Source of the DNA: Sanguinoderma infundibulare
Lineage: Eukaryota > Basidiomycota > Agaricomycetes > Polyporales > Polyporaceae
Direction of reading: 5' to 3'
Length of the DNA stretch: 64,000 bases
Assembly: GCA_032821775.1 (NCBI GenBank)
Contig: JAVLRN010000009.1
Location: 1,054,001 to 1,118,000, forward strand
A program made the translations under genes and the position numbers. Below are positions 1-11,831 of this stretch, one piece after another. The notes beneath the pieces were generated by a model, which was given only the letters and a program-made list of their open reading frames with translations, was not told where the DNA came from and did no database searches. The first letter of the stretch is position 1; each line of letters starts with the position of its first letter.

Positions 1-1913
1 TATTGACGGGTTCCGGCGAGAGGCGGCTGAGGGGCGCCATGATGTTCTTGACCTCCTCTAGCGGATTCTTCGACCTCGTCCGTCGTTCTCCCGCCACAGC
101 CGAGGCCTCGAGCGCCTTCGTCTTCGTCTCCAGCTCGCACTTTAGGTCGTCCAACCGCTGTCGCTCCTGCTCGAGCTCCTCGCTACGCTGCTGGACCCAC
201 TGCATGCGCTCCTCGACGGCGCGGCCCATCCCCTCGCGCGTCTCGCGCTCCCACTCGGCCCACATCTGCGCTATCTCCTCTTCTCGCCTCTTGACGGCCT
301 CAATGATCTCCTGCTCGCGGAGGGCCATGCGTTCTGCGACCTCTCGCTCCTGCTTGAGGACCATCGCGCGCAGCTCCTCGTCTCGTCTTGACACGGCCTG
401 TCGCACGCGTTGTTGTAATGTTGACTCGGCGTTCGCTAGGACATTCCGAAGCGACGCGAGCTCTTCGTCCTTCTGAGCGACGATCGCAGCAAGCCTCGTC
501 TCGCGCTCAGCGAGGACGGTCTCTCGCGCAGCGAGGTCGCGCTCCTTAGAGAGAAGGTTGCTCTTGTGCGCTTTGACGGTGTTGAGCCTTGTACGGTGGA
601 CTGCTGTCAGCAAGACCCTTGACGCTCGAGCGACAAGAGCACTCACATCTTCTGGGTCTCGTACACCTTGTGTGCGAGATCGATGCGCTCGTGTTGCAGC
701 AATTGGCTGGCAGACGGACGCATGGCGGGCTAAGAGGGAGTTAGGGCGGGCTCGAGCCTGTCATGACACGAGACGTACGTTGAGGTTCAACATCGATTTG
801 ATGACTGCTGAAAGTGCAGGGCTGTAGCCCTTGGGTAATGGCGGTATGCGGCCATTGCTGCAGATGGCATGAGCATCGATTGTGTCGTTCAGTACAAAAG
901 TACACTTGGACATACCGAATGAGGATGCTGAGTTCTGCATGTGTCTTTGCCTCATGAAATGGAGGTTTAAGCGCGCAAAGTTCATAGACGAGGCATCCTA
1001 ATGACCAGATGTCCGACTTTGAGTCGTACGCTTTTTCTTGCATCAGTTCTGGGGACATGTAATATGGTGTCTGAGAAGGTTGTAAGCCGACTGGAAGTAG
1101 GAAAGGACGAGATGAGAGAGCATACGCCGACATATGTTTGAGCGAAGCTGGCTTGGGGAAGGGCTTTTGAGAGACCAAAGTCGCCAAGCTTGACGTTGTT
1201 GCCCTCGTCAAGGAATACTGCAGAGAACGGAGTAAGGACGACAGGTAGGGGTGGAAGAGAAGTGGTGGACTGAGCAAACGCGGTGACATTAAGACGCACC
1301 GTTGTCGGGCTTCAAGTCACGGTGGAGAACCTGGGCGCGCTTCTCTTTGCCGTCGTCAGCAGTGCCGATACTGCTCGTCCTCCCATGGCCGTTATTTGGA
1401 TGGTGACAACAGTTGAGGGCGAGAAGGATTTGCATGAAGTAGTTCCAGACGGTGTCTTCGGGTATGAGTCGGTTATGGCGCTGGGCCTGCTTGATGATGG
1501 TTGAGAGGTCGCCACCACCGCAGAATTCCATGAGGATGTAGAGGATGCCGGCATCGCGGTCGACGTGTCGGTCATGATAGCGTACAATGTGTTCGTGATG
1601 GAGGTCCTTGAGGATGTTGCTGGGAGGAGCGGAGGTTTGTGGTGGGGTGGGTACGGATAGCGAACAGACACTCACACTTCGGCAACGATCTGTTTGCGGT
1701 CGCGCTCTGTCATGCGCTCGAAGTTGAGTTCCTTGCGTGCGAATATCTACCAGCCACCGGGGGAGAAGTTAAGAACGTTGCGCGAGCTGATCGCCATGTG
1801 GAGAAAAAAACACGTACGAGGCCGTCCGCTTTCCGGCGCACCTTGCGAATGATACCGAAGGAGCCATTGCCGACAATTTCGAGAGGGTCGTAGAGATCGA
1901 GCGGAGAAGCCAT
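1..1913 (-). CDS. nimA: NIMA-family (Nek2-like) serine/threonine kinase, 3' end cut by window
   Basis: Mitotic protein kinase of the NIMA/KIN3/Nek2 group. The ATG at 1913 opens an N-terminal kinase domain spread over about six exons. Visible in order: glycine loop GNGSFG, the ARKEL lysine strand, MEFCGGGDL hinge, catalytic [25 protein letters not shown], and [14 protein letters not shown]. About 20 Gly/Ser-rich residues sit just before HRDLKPDN, an insert I associate with fungal NIMA proteins. After the last kinase exon (PAMRPSA...LLQHERI) the chain becomes a long Arg/Glu-rich coiled coil running to the window edge, as expected for dimerising NIMA kinases. Introns are about 50-60 nt; the first donor is at 1817. 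The C-terminus, where PEST or degradation signals would lie, is outside the window. Family assignment is firm; the exact orthologue is inferred. Confidence 0.92.
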
Positions 1914-2273
1914 GGCGGCGTCGGGGGAGAGGAGAGGAGAGGGTGAAGGAGGAGGAGGAGCAACGTCGGTGACCGATTCAAGCCGCCCACTGCCCGCTTC
2001 CCCCTCGCTTTTCCAACCGTCACGCGCCCGCGTCACAGCCGCCCGTCGCGTCCCCTCGTCATGTGATCGCGTATCCCCACGGGCGCGTCTGCCCTGCCCA
2101 AGTCGACAACTTCTTGCCGGCGTCACTAGTCGATGCAATGATAGAAGAGGAAACGCTCTATGTCTTGCGAATACATGGACCGTATCTAGTGCACGCTATT
2201 CGTCCAATTTTATGACTGCTGATCGCCATAACTTTGTTTCTCTTCGCTCCTTCTACTATACGGTCGCCATCCT

Positions 2274-3183
2274 TCATTGAGCTTTGCCAACTTCCGTTGC
2301 AGTCGACGGATCCGCCTCGTGCGCAATGGGCACCTTTGGCCCAACCGAACCGGCGTCTCCCACTTCCTTCCGTGCCTCCCTCTCTTGGGCGAATTGACGG
2401 CGAATGAGGAAAATAACCCCAGAAAAGTAAACCACCGGGAGAAGCTGCAGCACAGTACCCGTGTGTTTCAGGTTCTCGCATCTTCCCCGCAGCACAGAAG
2501 ATGCAGAACACTCACCACAATCCACACATACCAGAAGACGTTCGCTCCATTCGTGATCGGCCCCCTCCCCGTCTGCACCGGCCACTCCGAGCGGAATCCC
2601 GTGCGGACCTGCCCAGGCACGACCGCCGCGACATTCCGTTAGCGAGCTCTAATGCTGTGGCCAGCACAGACAATCCCAACTTAAATGCACCCACCTGGAA
2701 CATGGCCAGCGCGATGATCAGCAGGCCCGTCACCGCATGGAAGTAGTTCTGGTACGGACGCCGACCGTGCCCCCTCGCCCATGCGTCCGGCTTGTAGAAG
2801 TGGATCGAAGCTCCGAAAGCGAGCTGCGCGAGATAGAGCACAAAGATCGAGATGCCCCACCGCTTGTGCACGTCATTCACCGGCCCAGACACCGCGAGCA
2901 CCACTGCGTGGATCCCCATCGACACTCCCACGATGATGACAGGGCCCGCTGTTCGTCAGCGATATCGTCAGCTTCGCGCAGGGCCAAGGGCACATGGAAA
3001 CGCACCTACGGCGAACTGGATGATCCAATGCGCCTTGAACCAGTTCGGGCTCAACGTTCTGGTGTACCGCGCGACAAGCACGCCCAGAGGAAGGAGGCCG
3101 AGGAACCCGATAACACACAGGGTTGCATGTGCGATGATGAACTTCTCGAATGGCAGGAGCGGAATGACGATATCCAGAGCCAT
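2274..3183 (-). CDS. Cytochrome b561-domain membrane protein without DOMON domain
   Basis: Predicted transmembrane electron carrier of the b561 type. Exon 1 starts at ATG 3183 (MALDIVIP). An intron at 2949-3005 joins it to AGPVIIVGVSMG, and two further introns lead to the end LLPVVYFSGVIFLIRRQF plus a charged tail, stop at 2274. Four histidines match the usual haem-ligand positions and are shared with the paralogue upstream: FIIAHATLC, KAHWIIQF, NDVHKRWG and NYFHAVTG. Length is about 250 residues with five or six hydrophobic segments. No DOMON-like or signal sequence can be spliced on upstream, so it is the core b561 module only. It lies in tandem with the DOMON-b561 gene on the same strand. 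The substrate (ferric chelate, ascorbate or other donor) is unknown. Confidence 0.85.
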
Positions 3184-4272
3184 GGCAGGAAGCTGGGTGG
3201 TGGGGCTCACAGTATAGAAAACCTGCTGCGACCTCTCCGATCGTACGCGCGTGCAGTTGCGAGTGTGCCCTGGTCTGCAATGCCTTGTCAAAGCACGAAT
3301 TGATGTAGCGGAGCAGGACTCCGCCAAGCAGGGGGTCGATGTCGAGGCGTACCAGGTCCGTATGGATTGCTCGCACACTCCAGCGCGTTTATAAACCAGC
3401 CAGTCTCAGTGGTGGGATTTGGGCACTCAGCCCTCCCCGGACGATATTCGCGTTGGCCACGCCGGCCGCAGACGGCTCCCACTGTTCTGCAGGTGGGAAG
3501 CTGCGCACAGCTTCTCCAAGGCAAGGTGGTCAGCATCCGCGATCGAGCAGGGTCTGTTAGCCAACTTCGTGTGAGAAGGAAATCCTAGGTGTGGGAACCG
3601 CTTGCTGCTCACCTCGGGAAAAGTAAATGGGGTGTGGCGTCGAGGCGGCCAGATACGCAGGCTTCGCTTCGTCCTTTCCAGGTAGACACTTCTAACTCGA
3701 GACCCTCGTTCACCGTGACTAGAAACCAGGGGATTACATCGGCGCTATCAAATCCGCAGCTGAATCGCCGAGTATACCGGGGTACCGGTCAGCAGAGCCA
3801 CCAAAGACGTATATTGAATACAATGCTCACCGAACCTCTACACAGCTTCCCAGTCAAAACGTCACTCCGGTTTGGCTTAAGGTACGTAACTCCAAAAAAC
3901 CACTGAATTCTGGAGGCACGCGGACCGGAGCGTGAGGCAAAATGCGAGAGATAAAATACGCCAGGTATATACTGCAATGTCCATGTAGCCGTCGTACTAC
4001 AGATACTACATATACTACAAATATTACTTCTTGGATGCCTGCGGGAATGGTCTACAGTGGAAGTCTAAGGCACCGACCGTGGCGTCATGAACATCATTAG
4101 TCGTGCGTGCATCAAGCTCAACGAAGGTCTAAGAAACAAGAGGAATGAGTAGCCCCTACCATCGTGCACCTCTTGATATAGTGCTCGGAGCGCTAACGGA
4201 GAAGGGATGTCGAGGAGCGCAGCGAAGCCGGATAGAAGAGAAGGCACGCCAGGGAACGAAGTCGGGCTATTT
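3184..4272. other. Intergenic region between the tandem b561 genes
   Basis: No convincing coding exon on either strand. TTTATAAA at 3388-3395, about 205 nt before the 3183 ATG, could be the TATA box of the downstream b561 gene. I looked for a leftover DOMON exon here, since the paralogue has one, and found none. A short 9-nt tandem repeat lies at 3994-4029. Confidence 0.6.
3994..4029. repeat. Four imperfect copies of a 9-nt unit
   Basis: The units read GTACTACAG, ATACTACAT, ATACTACAA and ATATTACTT. They start about 245 nt past the stop of the DOMON-b561 gene, so they could fall in its 3' UTR. In the sense of that transcript the first three units each give a TGTAGTA core. Confidence 0.7.
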
Positions 4273-6040
4273 TCAGCCGCGGTCGCTGTAGCGCATCTCG
4301 TCCGTGTATTGCAGCGGGTATTCAGACTGGGAGGCCTTCTTGCTGGAGCGCTCCTGCCGGAACTGCCTGGGAAGCAGTGCGAGCCCGGCGAGGTATGCGA
4401 CCGGGATGAGCTACGGACGCGAATGAGTTGAGTCCCCCAAGCCGTGGACGACGCAACAAGCGGAACTTATACTCACCACAACCCAGACGTACCAAACGAT
4501 GTTGGCGGCGTTGCTGATTGGCGGGCGTCCAGAGAGGTTCGGCCACTCTTCGTGGAACCCGGAGCGCACCTACAGCATCCGGTTAATACCAACAACGAAC
4601 GCAACGCACGCGGCGACCAACCTCCGCGAACGCAAGAGCGATGACCCCCAGACCAAGGATGGCATGCCCGTAGTTCTGCAACGGGCGCCGCTTCCCGATG
4701 GTCCACGACGACGGCTTCCAGCGGTGGATGACGTATCCGAACCCGCATTGCACAAAAAAAAGGATCCAAATCGCAAGGCCCAGTTGTTTGTGCGAGTCGG
4801 CGAACTGTGCCGACGGTTGCGTCGCGACGGCGGCGATGCCCAAGCTGACGCCCGCAGTGATGACAGGACCGGCTGTGAAACAACATCAGCGCCGCCTCTC
4901 CGACACGCCCGCCTGCCCACAGAAGTGGCACTCACCGAGCGCGAACTGGAACAACCAGTGCCCACTGAACCACGCATTGGAGAACGTGCGCGTGTAGCGT
5001 GCCAGAAGCGCGCCCGCCGGGAGCAATATCAGGAAGCCGACCGTGCACAGTACCCCGTGAGCGACGATCATCTTCTGGTACGGGAGCAGCGGGGTGTCGA
5101 TGCTGCCGCTTGACGCGTTCGGGTTGGACGCCGGGTCTGAGCTGCTGTTGCCCGAGACGGGCGTGGACATGTCTATCGTCGCCGCCCCCGAGTCGAGGTG
5201 TTGCACCAGGTTCGCCGACTGTGATGAGCTGTCGGGATTCGTGGTGCCGAATGCCCAGATGATCGTTTGCGACGTGCCACCGGACGTCTGAAGCAATGTA
5301 TGCCAGCATCAGCAACAGATGAGCGCGTCCAACATTGGATAGATACATAGAAAAAGGTACGCGCCTCGATGGAAAACGTCAGCTTGGGCGTCGACCCTGT
5401 GAGATCGCTGGCGGATTGGTCGGCGGTGGCTACGCGCGGCGGGTTTGACACAAGCGTGGGCATCACCTCCGACGAGGCCTGGCGCTGAGAAAGGGTGATG
5501 GTCCCGTCCGAGTTGGACCACATAATGACCATTGGTGTATTGGCCATAGTGCTACCGAAACCCCTGAGACAGCGGGGTGAGCCGCGTGACGACCTCGAGA
5601 GAACAACGTTGCACTCACATTGCCATCCAGCCTAGGCTCGCTTTTCCTGTGCTCTGCATGGTGTCTGTCGGGTGGTGTTCATGAATACAGACACCCAAGG
5701 ATGTGGTGATACGAGCAGGACTCACATGTCGTCATCGAGCCGTTCACCACCCCAGCAATACACATGTAAGTCTCGCACACCGTGCCCTCGGTAGCGTCCG
5801 ACGTTGAATTTGAGCTTGTGGCGGCGCCGGAGACAGTACTGACGGTAGCTGTTGAGCTGTCGGCGGAGCTCGTCGAGGTCCCGGGGCCATAGTAAGCACC
5901 GTCGCCACTTCCCTGCATCGCGCAAACCACGGTCAACAACACACCACGGCATAGCATGCGAATTGACTTACGCGGCCACCGTCCTTTGCAGCGACGAGAG
6001 AAGAAAGGCCGAGGATCGCCAGTGCCAGACCCGAACGCAT
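4273..6040 (-). CDS. DOMON domain plus cytochrome b561 protein (secreted/membrane electron-transfer protein)
   Basis: Exon 1 starts at ATG 6040 with a signal peptide (MRSGLALAILGLSSLVAA) and splices at 5980 to a Ser/Thr-rich linker. A splice onto YTMQSTGKASLGWMAMGFG then opens a DOMON domain like the haem domain of cellobiose dehydrogenase (MANTPMVIMWSNSDG follows). After a Ser/Asn-rich spacer comes a b561 core with four conserved histidines: MIVAHGVLC, SGHWLFQF, ADSHKQLG and NYGHAILG. The protein ends in LLPRQFRQE and an acidic tail, stop at 4273; about 420 residues. Family knowledge says such fusions pass electrons across the membrane to an extracellular DOMON haem, often for metal reduction. 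It is the fuller paralogue of the gene at 2274-3183; duplication followed by loss of the DOMON part is inferred. Confidence 0.88.
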
Positions 6041-9000
6041 GGTTTTGTCCTGGTCGGGAAGGGGCAGACGCAATACAGAGACGGCGCCACCCGGTACCCA
6101 GGATCGTTATATACCGAAGGTTGCCTGGGAGCAGACAGGTGCTGCGCCCTGCCGAGTTCGCGATATGGATGTGAGGTCCTCCGCGCTTCTCCCACTTCGA
6201 TACGGCTAGAAGGCGCGTTGGGTGGGATCGTACGTGCGGGGAAGCGTTTCACCAAATCCACGCACGCGCACTCGCTGCATGTCGCCCGCCAGCCAATGAG
6301 CGCGCCCGAATCTGGCATCACAACTCTGTGGCTAGCCATCGGACCCTGTGAGGGACTAGCAGCGCGCCCGTCCGTCCGCAGCAGGCCGGAGGAGATTGAG
6401 TTGCATCTGGCGTTCTATTCTGTTCTATCGGACTTTCTTTGGGGCGATAATGTTAAACACGCACGCGGCTAGCCCCGTGTCCTGTCAGTTTGTCGATCGA
6501 GGCTGTGTACGCAGTTGGGAATGCCCCTACCAAGCGTCGGCCAAGCCTATCCTGACCGTCCCCGCTCCCCCGCTCCTTCGCATCCGACCCTAACTCACTC
6601 TGCGCATTGGGCCCGTCGAACAGACCTGCCCTGCCTGGCTTCCACTTCCCCGTCGTAAACTGTGCTTGTTGGAATCCCGAGATGTTGCGTTAGGCGTGCA
6701 TATATCTTCAAGCGCGGTCGGGATTGAGAAGTGCGGAGTCGCGTAAAGTTTATAAGATAGCTCACATTCGTCACGACGATGATTATCCAAATACTCCGAG
6801 TTCCAGGGCAGCTTGGCAGACTTGCTGCGTCGCAGTGATCCACCACAGGATTAGAAGAAGCCGTGGGATGCGTTCCGCGCTTCGAAAGCCTTACGAAATA
6901 TTGTGATCGCAGCGAGGTCGAATGAGAACGGGACTGCCATGGATAGCTTATCTGCCTCCCCTTCTTCGTGAGCGCCATGTCGATGCTAAAGTGGCAGCAC
7001 CCTGCACGGCGTATACGAGGTATGTGAACATCAGTGGGGTATCTGCCACGAGGATCCGAGGGCCCCATACCTGTCACTTCGGTCCGAACGGAGTTTTGCT
7101 TCGAAGGAGCCCGAGCGATGAGTCGTCACAGAACGGCGACGACTTGAAGCTTGAGGCTTGAACAATAATGCATTCCATGGAGACGTCGTGGAACGTGCGA
7201 CAGCGCGTGTGACCAGCACACTTGGGAGAAGATGATGGGGTGACGATGATAGAGAGTTGCTAGCAAAGATGAAAAGTACCGACCACAACTCTAAGTACAC
7301 TTGCAGAATATCTGCGCAGCTGCGCATGCGAAGGTCAGTAATGAGATGCGGCGCGCAGTCCGTTGCAGCATATTTATAGGCCTCCAGTCTCGCTGGTTCC
7401 AGACCGCTGGAAGTATTAGATAAGTGTTCAATAACTAGACACCTAGACTTACATTGACCGCCCATTCCTATCCATGCACCATCTGGATATCCCCGGTGGA
7501 CCTTATCCATACCGTGCCATATGGTCCGTAGAGGTCATGAACGGGCTTGGTCAGGCATGGCCGCAAGTACGAAGTGGGACGACCACTCTGGACGACATAG
7601 ACTTGCTTCGATTTGATTTCTCGAACGCGTTGGAGGCGACAGAAACGTGAGGTGTTGCAAGCGGAAGTGGTATCATCATAATGACTGCACGTCTTTTCAG
7701 CGCAAACCGGGTAAGCAATATTTCTTGCCGGGCTATGACACCCCAAAGCTCTTCATCGGCATCGTAGGGGCTGCCGCGACCATTCGCAACCTTCCTCGAC
7801 CGGTAAGGACTCGAGACGGGTAGACCCGACCCGTGTCCTCAGTAACACTGACAAGAACTCTTAAGGAACAGCGCACGCATAGATCGGCAAGGAGTAGCGT
7901 TTCCTCGATTATCAGGGGAAGAGAATTGGCGGCCGCCTGACATGAGCGCTGAGCCTCGGACCCTCGGTTCTCGTCTTGGGCCTTCGATCACAAAGTCTGC
8001 GGAGGATTCCTCGAAAATCATAGAATGCAAATTAAACGGCATTTTTATAATTGGAAGCGCAGACAGCATGACGATAGACGAAATAGTCTGGAGACGCAAG
8101 CTAAAGTAGGACCGGGAGGCAACCACGACGATCGTGTAATCGAAACCCGTCGTCGGCAAAAGGACCGTACCTGAGGGCGCGAGCATTAAATAATGAGGCA
8201 CCGGGGTTGGAAATCGATAACAAGTGCGGGGAAAGCAGGGACGGGGAAGTGTTCCGTTCGCTGCGCTTTGTGGACTGTGCAATAATCGTGACTGAGCTCA
8301 CCAGGACAATGAATGAGACACGGCAGCAGCAACGCTGATACCCTGGATTCCGATATAGCAAGGGCTTGGACTTGCTCCCAGGCCCGAAGAGCTCCCGGAG
8401 ATGACGTGCTCATCCATGGCCTGCGTGCTTCGTCGAAAGGAGGGGATATAAATTGCGCCCCGTTGCGATGATTCGGAAAAAAAGGAGACCGAGGATGTCA
8501 ATGGTGATGCGTAAGCGGCGCACCTTTGTCCACAGATACTATGTATCACTTGGAAAGGGCACATCGCGCTTTTCCTGCTGGCGATGTAAGCACGATGTGG
8601 GCAGCTGGGAGACCATCCAAGGGTTATGTTGAATTTGAAGGATGTCCGAGGAAGATGGTCATGGACGAACGAGGCTAAACGAGATGCATTCGAGACCGCG
8701 GTATCAGGTAAAGGGATGGAAGGCGAGTCGACAGAGAGGAGCAGTCGAGTAGCAACGAACAAAGCGGGGCACTCGCCAATGACAACGGCTATCTCTCGCG
8801 CTCGGGTCGCTCGGCATGTCGGGGCCAGGTTAGGGAAGCGGATGACCTCATGGCCGGCCGCTGGCACCGCAACGAGTGGAGCGCCGGATGTGGGGCTGGC
8901 CGCTGGATGCTTGAAGGTGTTGTGGGCTGACAGTGCACCCAAGACGCTCCACGACGATCTTGCTTTCGACCAACTCCCTCACGCGCCCCGTCGGGGCTAT

Positions 9001-9058
9001 TTCTCTCTGCTGGGCTGGTGAAATACGTTCTTAGGACTTTTTAATGTGGCATAGGGCA
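6041..9058. other. 3 kb stretch without a supported gene
   Basis: Many short open frames on both strands, none with a recognisable domain and none longer than about 214 codons. The one candidate worth keeping is on the minus strand from ATG 8416. A TATA-like AATTTATAT (8445-8453) lies about 30 nt upstream. A GT..AG intron after codon 38 would join a Cys/Pro-rich second exon that runs to about 7840. No family is recognised. The start of the region (6041 to about 6150) holds the DOMON-b561 promoter, and the end holds the NIPA promoter. Confidence 0.45.
6107..6113 (-). promoter_or_regulatory. Probable TATA box of the DOMON-b561 gene
   Basis: TATATAA on the minus strand, about 67 nt upstream of the ATG at 6040. 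The position and match fit a core promoter element. Confidence 0.5.
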
Positions 9059-11831
9059 ATGTCTGAATCCTTGGGCACTTCCTCGGGCTCTCCAACGTCA
9101 ACCACCTCTGCTGCTGCAGTCTCCGCTTCCTCTGCAGTCTCCTCTTCCTCTGCAGCTGCAGCCGCCGCTTCCTCTACAGCTGCTGCCTCCATTACTATTC
9201 CCGGAAACCTCAAGGCAACTCGTCCTCTATCCATCTTGTCTGTCGTCTTCTCATTTCCTATCTCCAGATCGTCGGCATTATCCTCGCCGTAGTCAGCGGT
9301 CTCCTCATCGGCTCCAGCTTCGTTTTCAAGAAGAAGGGTCTTCTCAGGTCTCAGAAGGGTTTGGTGGCGGGTGAAGGTGTCGCATATCTCAAATCAGTAC
9401 GTCGCCACTCCTCCCCTGTAATCATTACCTTTGCTCAACTTTGCACCAAAGCCACTATGGTGGATAGGGATGACAAGTGCGTCCGCAGCTACCTTCATCA
9501 ATTCAAGCGCTAACCTCTCATTTGATTTCGGCAGTGATGATCCTCGGTGAGATATGCAACTTCGCAGGTGTGTCATAATCCACGCGCACATCCCAGAGCA
9601 ATTCATTGGAGCTCATCTCATCAATAGCTTATGCATTCGTCGAGGCCATCGTCGTCGTACGTCAATATCAACCTGTTTTGCTTCACTTCCCCTCCCTAAC
9701 TCCACATTTAGACTCCAATGGGTGCTCTTTCCGTTGTCATATGCGCCATCTTGTCATCCCTATTCCTCCAAGAGAAATTGAGTTTCTTTGGCTGGCTTGG
9801 ATGTGGTCTCTGCGTTGTACGTCTCCCCGTATGTTCTACCCGCTCATATCTAACCCCATTCGGTCGTCTATCATCAGCTTGGGTCTGTCATCATAGCACT
9901 CAATGGTACCGTACCCTCTGCTCTTAATTCGGTCATCGCCTTACATGGTGCCTCACAGGTCCGCAAGAATCGTCCATAGGGCAGATCACCCAGTTCCAGA
10001 AGCTGTTCTTGTCTCCTGGATTCTTGGTCTATGGATCTATCCTCATTGTTGCTGCTCTCGTAATCATCTTCTATTTTGCCCCAAGGTGCGTCTGCACTAG
10101 ACCACGCTCATAGCTTTCAGAGTGCTCGCTTACCGTGCGCCGAAGATATGGCAAGAAGAGCATGCTGTGGTACATCATGGTGTGCAGTATGATTGGAGGC
10201 ATCAGCGTCAGTGTCACCACCGGTTTAGGGTCCGCAATCGTGACCACCGCCATGGGCGACAATCAGGTTGGTATGATTATTTAACCATCTAGTTCGTTGC
10301 TCATACCACCATCTTAACAGTTCAAACATTGGTTTATTTACTTCCTAATGGTATTTGTCGCTGTAACACTAAGTAAGGTGTCGACTTTCGACGTGGGGGA
10401 TGTCGTACTCACGGCCGCCCGACAGTCACGGAGGTGTACTATCTCAATGTGGCGCTGGCGCTCTTCAATACCGGTCAGTAGTTCTTCTTCTCTTGCCTCC
10501 TCAATACGCCGCGGCTGACCGATTCGTATTGGACTTTAGCTATGGGTATGTAGCTTACGTTCTCCGCTTGTAGCTTAACTGACACGCCCCGAAGTCACAC
10601 CGACATACTATGTGATCTGTGGGTCTATTTTCCTCTTTGACTTTGGAACGGTCGACTAATCGCCTCCTCAGTCACATTTTTCTCAATGTTGACAACCATA
10701 GTGTTGTTCCAAGGTCTGCAGGCCTCCGTTGTCCAGATCATCACCCTCGTCATGGGCTTCTTGGTCATCTGCGTCGGAATCACAGTGCTCCAGCTGTCCA
10801 AGATCGATCCGACCCAGATCAAGTCGCTCGACAGGCGCTCTACGCTCCTCTTGCAGGCGGCGAGAAACAACACCGAGGGTGTGGACGAGAAGCACTTGTC
10901 GGCTGTCGAAGACCCGGGCATGGACGCTCTGCGGGGCAGTTTCGGCACCATGGGCAGCATCATCCGGGCGCGTAGCGCACGCCGGATGAGCATGAGCAGC
11001 CGTACCTCCACCCGCTCGCGATTCAGTAGCCAGCCACCCCTTCCCGGACAGTTCGACGATTCGCTTGCCGGCTTGAAGCGGCACCAACTCTACGACAAAC
11101 CCGTGCCGTCAACCCCAGAAGCATTTAGCGAAGGCCTCTCAGAGAGAGGCTCGATGGGGAGCCATCCGTCGGGGCTCGACTCGCCATTCTCCGGGCGGAA
11201 ACAAACCATCAAGTTCGGCGACGAGGACGTCGTGCACTCGTACCACGTACCGGGTACGGGCGACGATTCGGCGACGCACGAACGCAGAAACGCCCAGCAT
11301 TTTGTCGGCGGGAGTGTCAAGTACGACTCGGTCAGTAGCGGTGGCTGGTCCTCTAAAGCCGTAGTCGGGACTAACGGCGAGCAGACGCCAATGTCTGGCG
11401 GTCAAATCACCCGCCTTCCCCCCATCGAGTCGAGCGTGCCGCTCACCGCTCCCCCCGTCCTCGGCGACGCTTTCCAACGAGCAAAGGTGTCCGACCCCTT
11501 CGACGGGCTGCCATCCACCGGGACGCGGTTGGCGTTCCCCTCCGCTAACCCCAGCTCGTCAGCGAACTCCCCTGGCGGGCATCCTGACCCGTCAACCCCA
11601 ACCAGGTCGTCCCGCCTGCCTCCCCTGTCGCTCTTTGGACGATCGCCGAGTTCGCGGCAGTACCCACGCGGCGACCGCGACGACGACCGCGAGGAGAGCA
11701 TTAGTCTGTGGAACAGGCCATCCACGGAGAGCTTGGATGCTTCTGACAACGCGAGCGAGACCGATCTCCCGGGAGGCGGGATCAGGCTGGTGCCTAGCTC
11801 GGACGCGAGGGATCAATCGGACGTTGTGTAA
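9059..11831 (+). CDS. NIPA-family magnesium transporter
   Basis: Multi-pass membrane protein of the NIPA (Mg transporter) family. After a Ser/Ala-rich N-terminus the core reads IVGIILAVVSGLLIGSSF, then FKKKGLL, WWIGM, GEICNFAAYAF, TPMGALSVV, LGSVIIALNGP, ITEVYYLNVALALFN and VTPTYYV, about nine hydrophobic helices in family order. The core is cut into many tiny exons; the last exon (from about 10,674) encodes the final helices and a long cytoplasmic tail rich in Ser, Pro and Arg. Intron 1 (9215-9267) appears to use a GC donor. The start is uncertain: ATG 9059 has a purine at -3, while an in-frame ATG at 9044 lacks it. Total about 680 residues, longer than animal NIPAs because of the tail. Mg specificity is family knowledge. 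Confidence 0.88.
9215..9267 (+). other. Candidate GC-AG intron in the NIPA gene
   Basis: The first exon ends AAG and the intron begins GCAACT, closing with CTCCAG before ATCGTCGGC. No GT donor keeps the frame with a similarly good site, so a GC donor is the simplest reading (53 nt). Confidence 0.55.

Noticed and set aside
3..476. Plus-strand 157-codon Ser/Arg-rich frame
   Set aside because: It is the antisense shadow of the NIMA kinase coiled-coil exon.
8298..8942. 214-codon minus-strand frame
   Set aside because: No domain, mixed composition and no homologous feel; only its last part overlaps the weak candidate gene from 8416.
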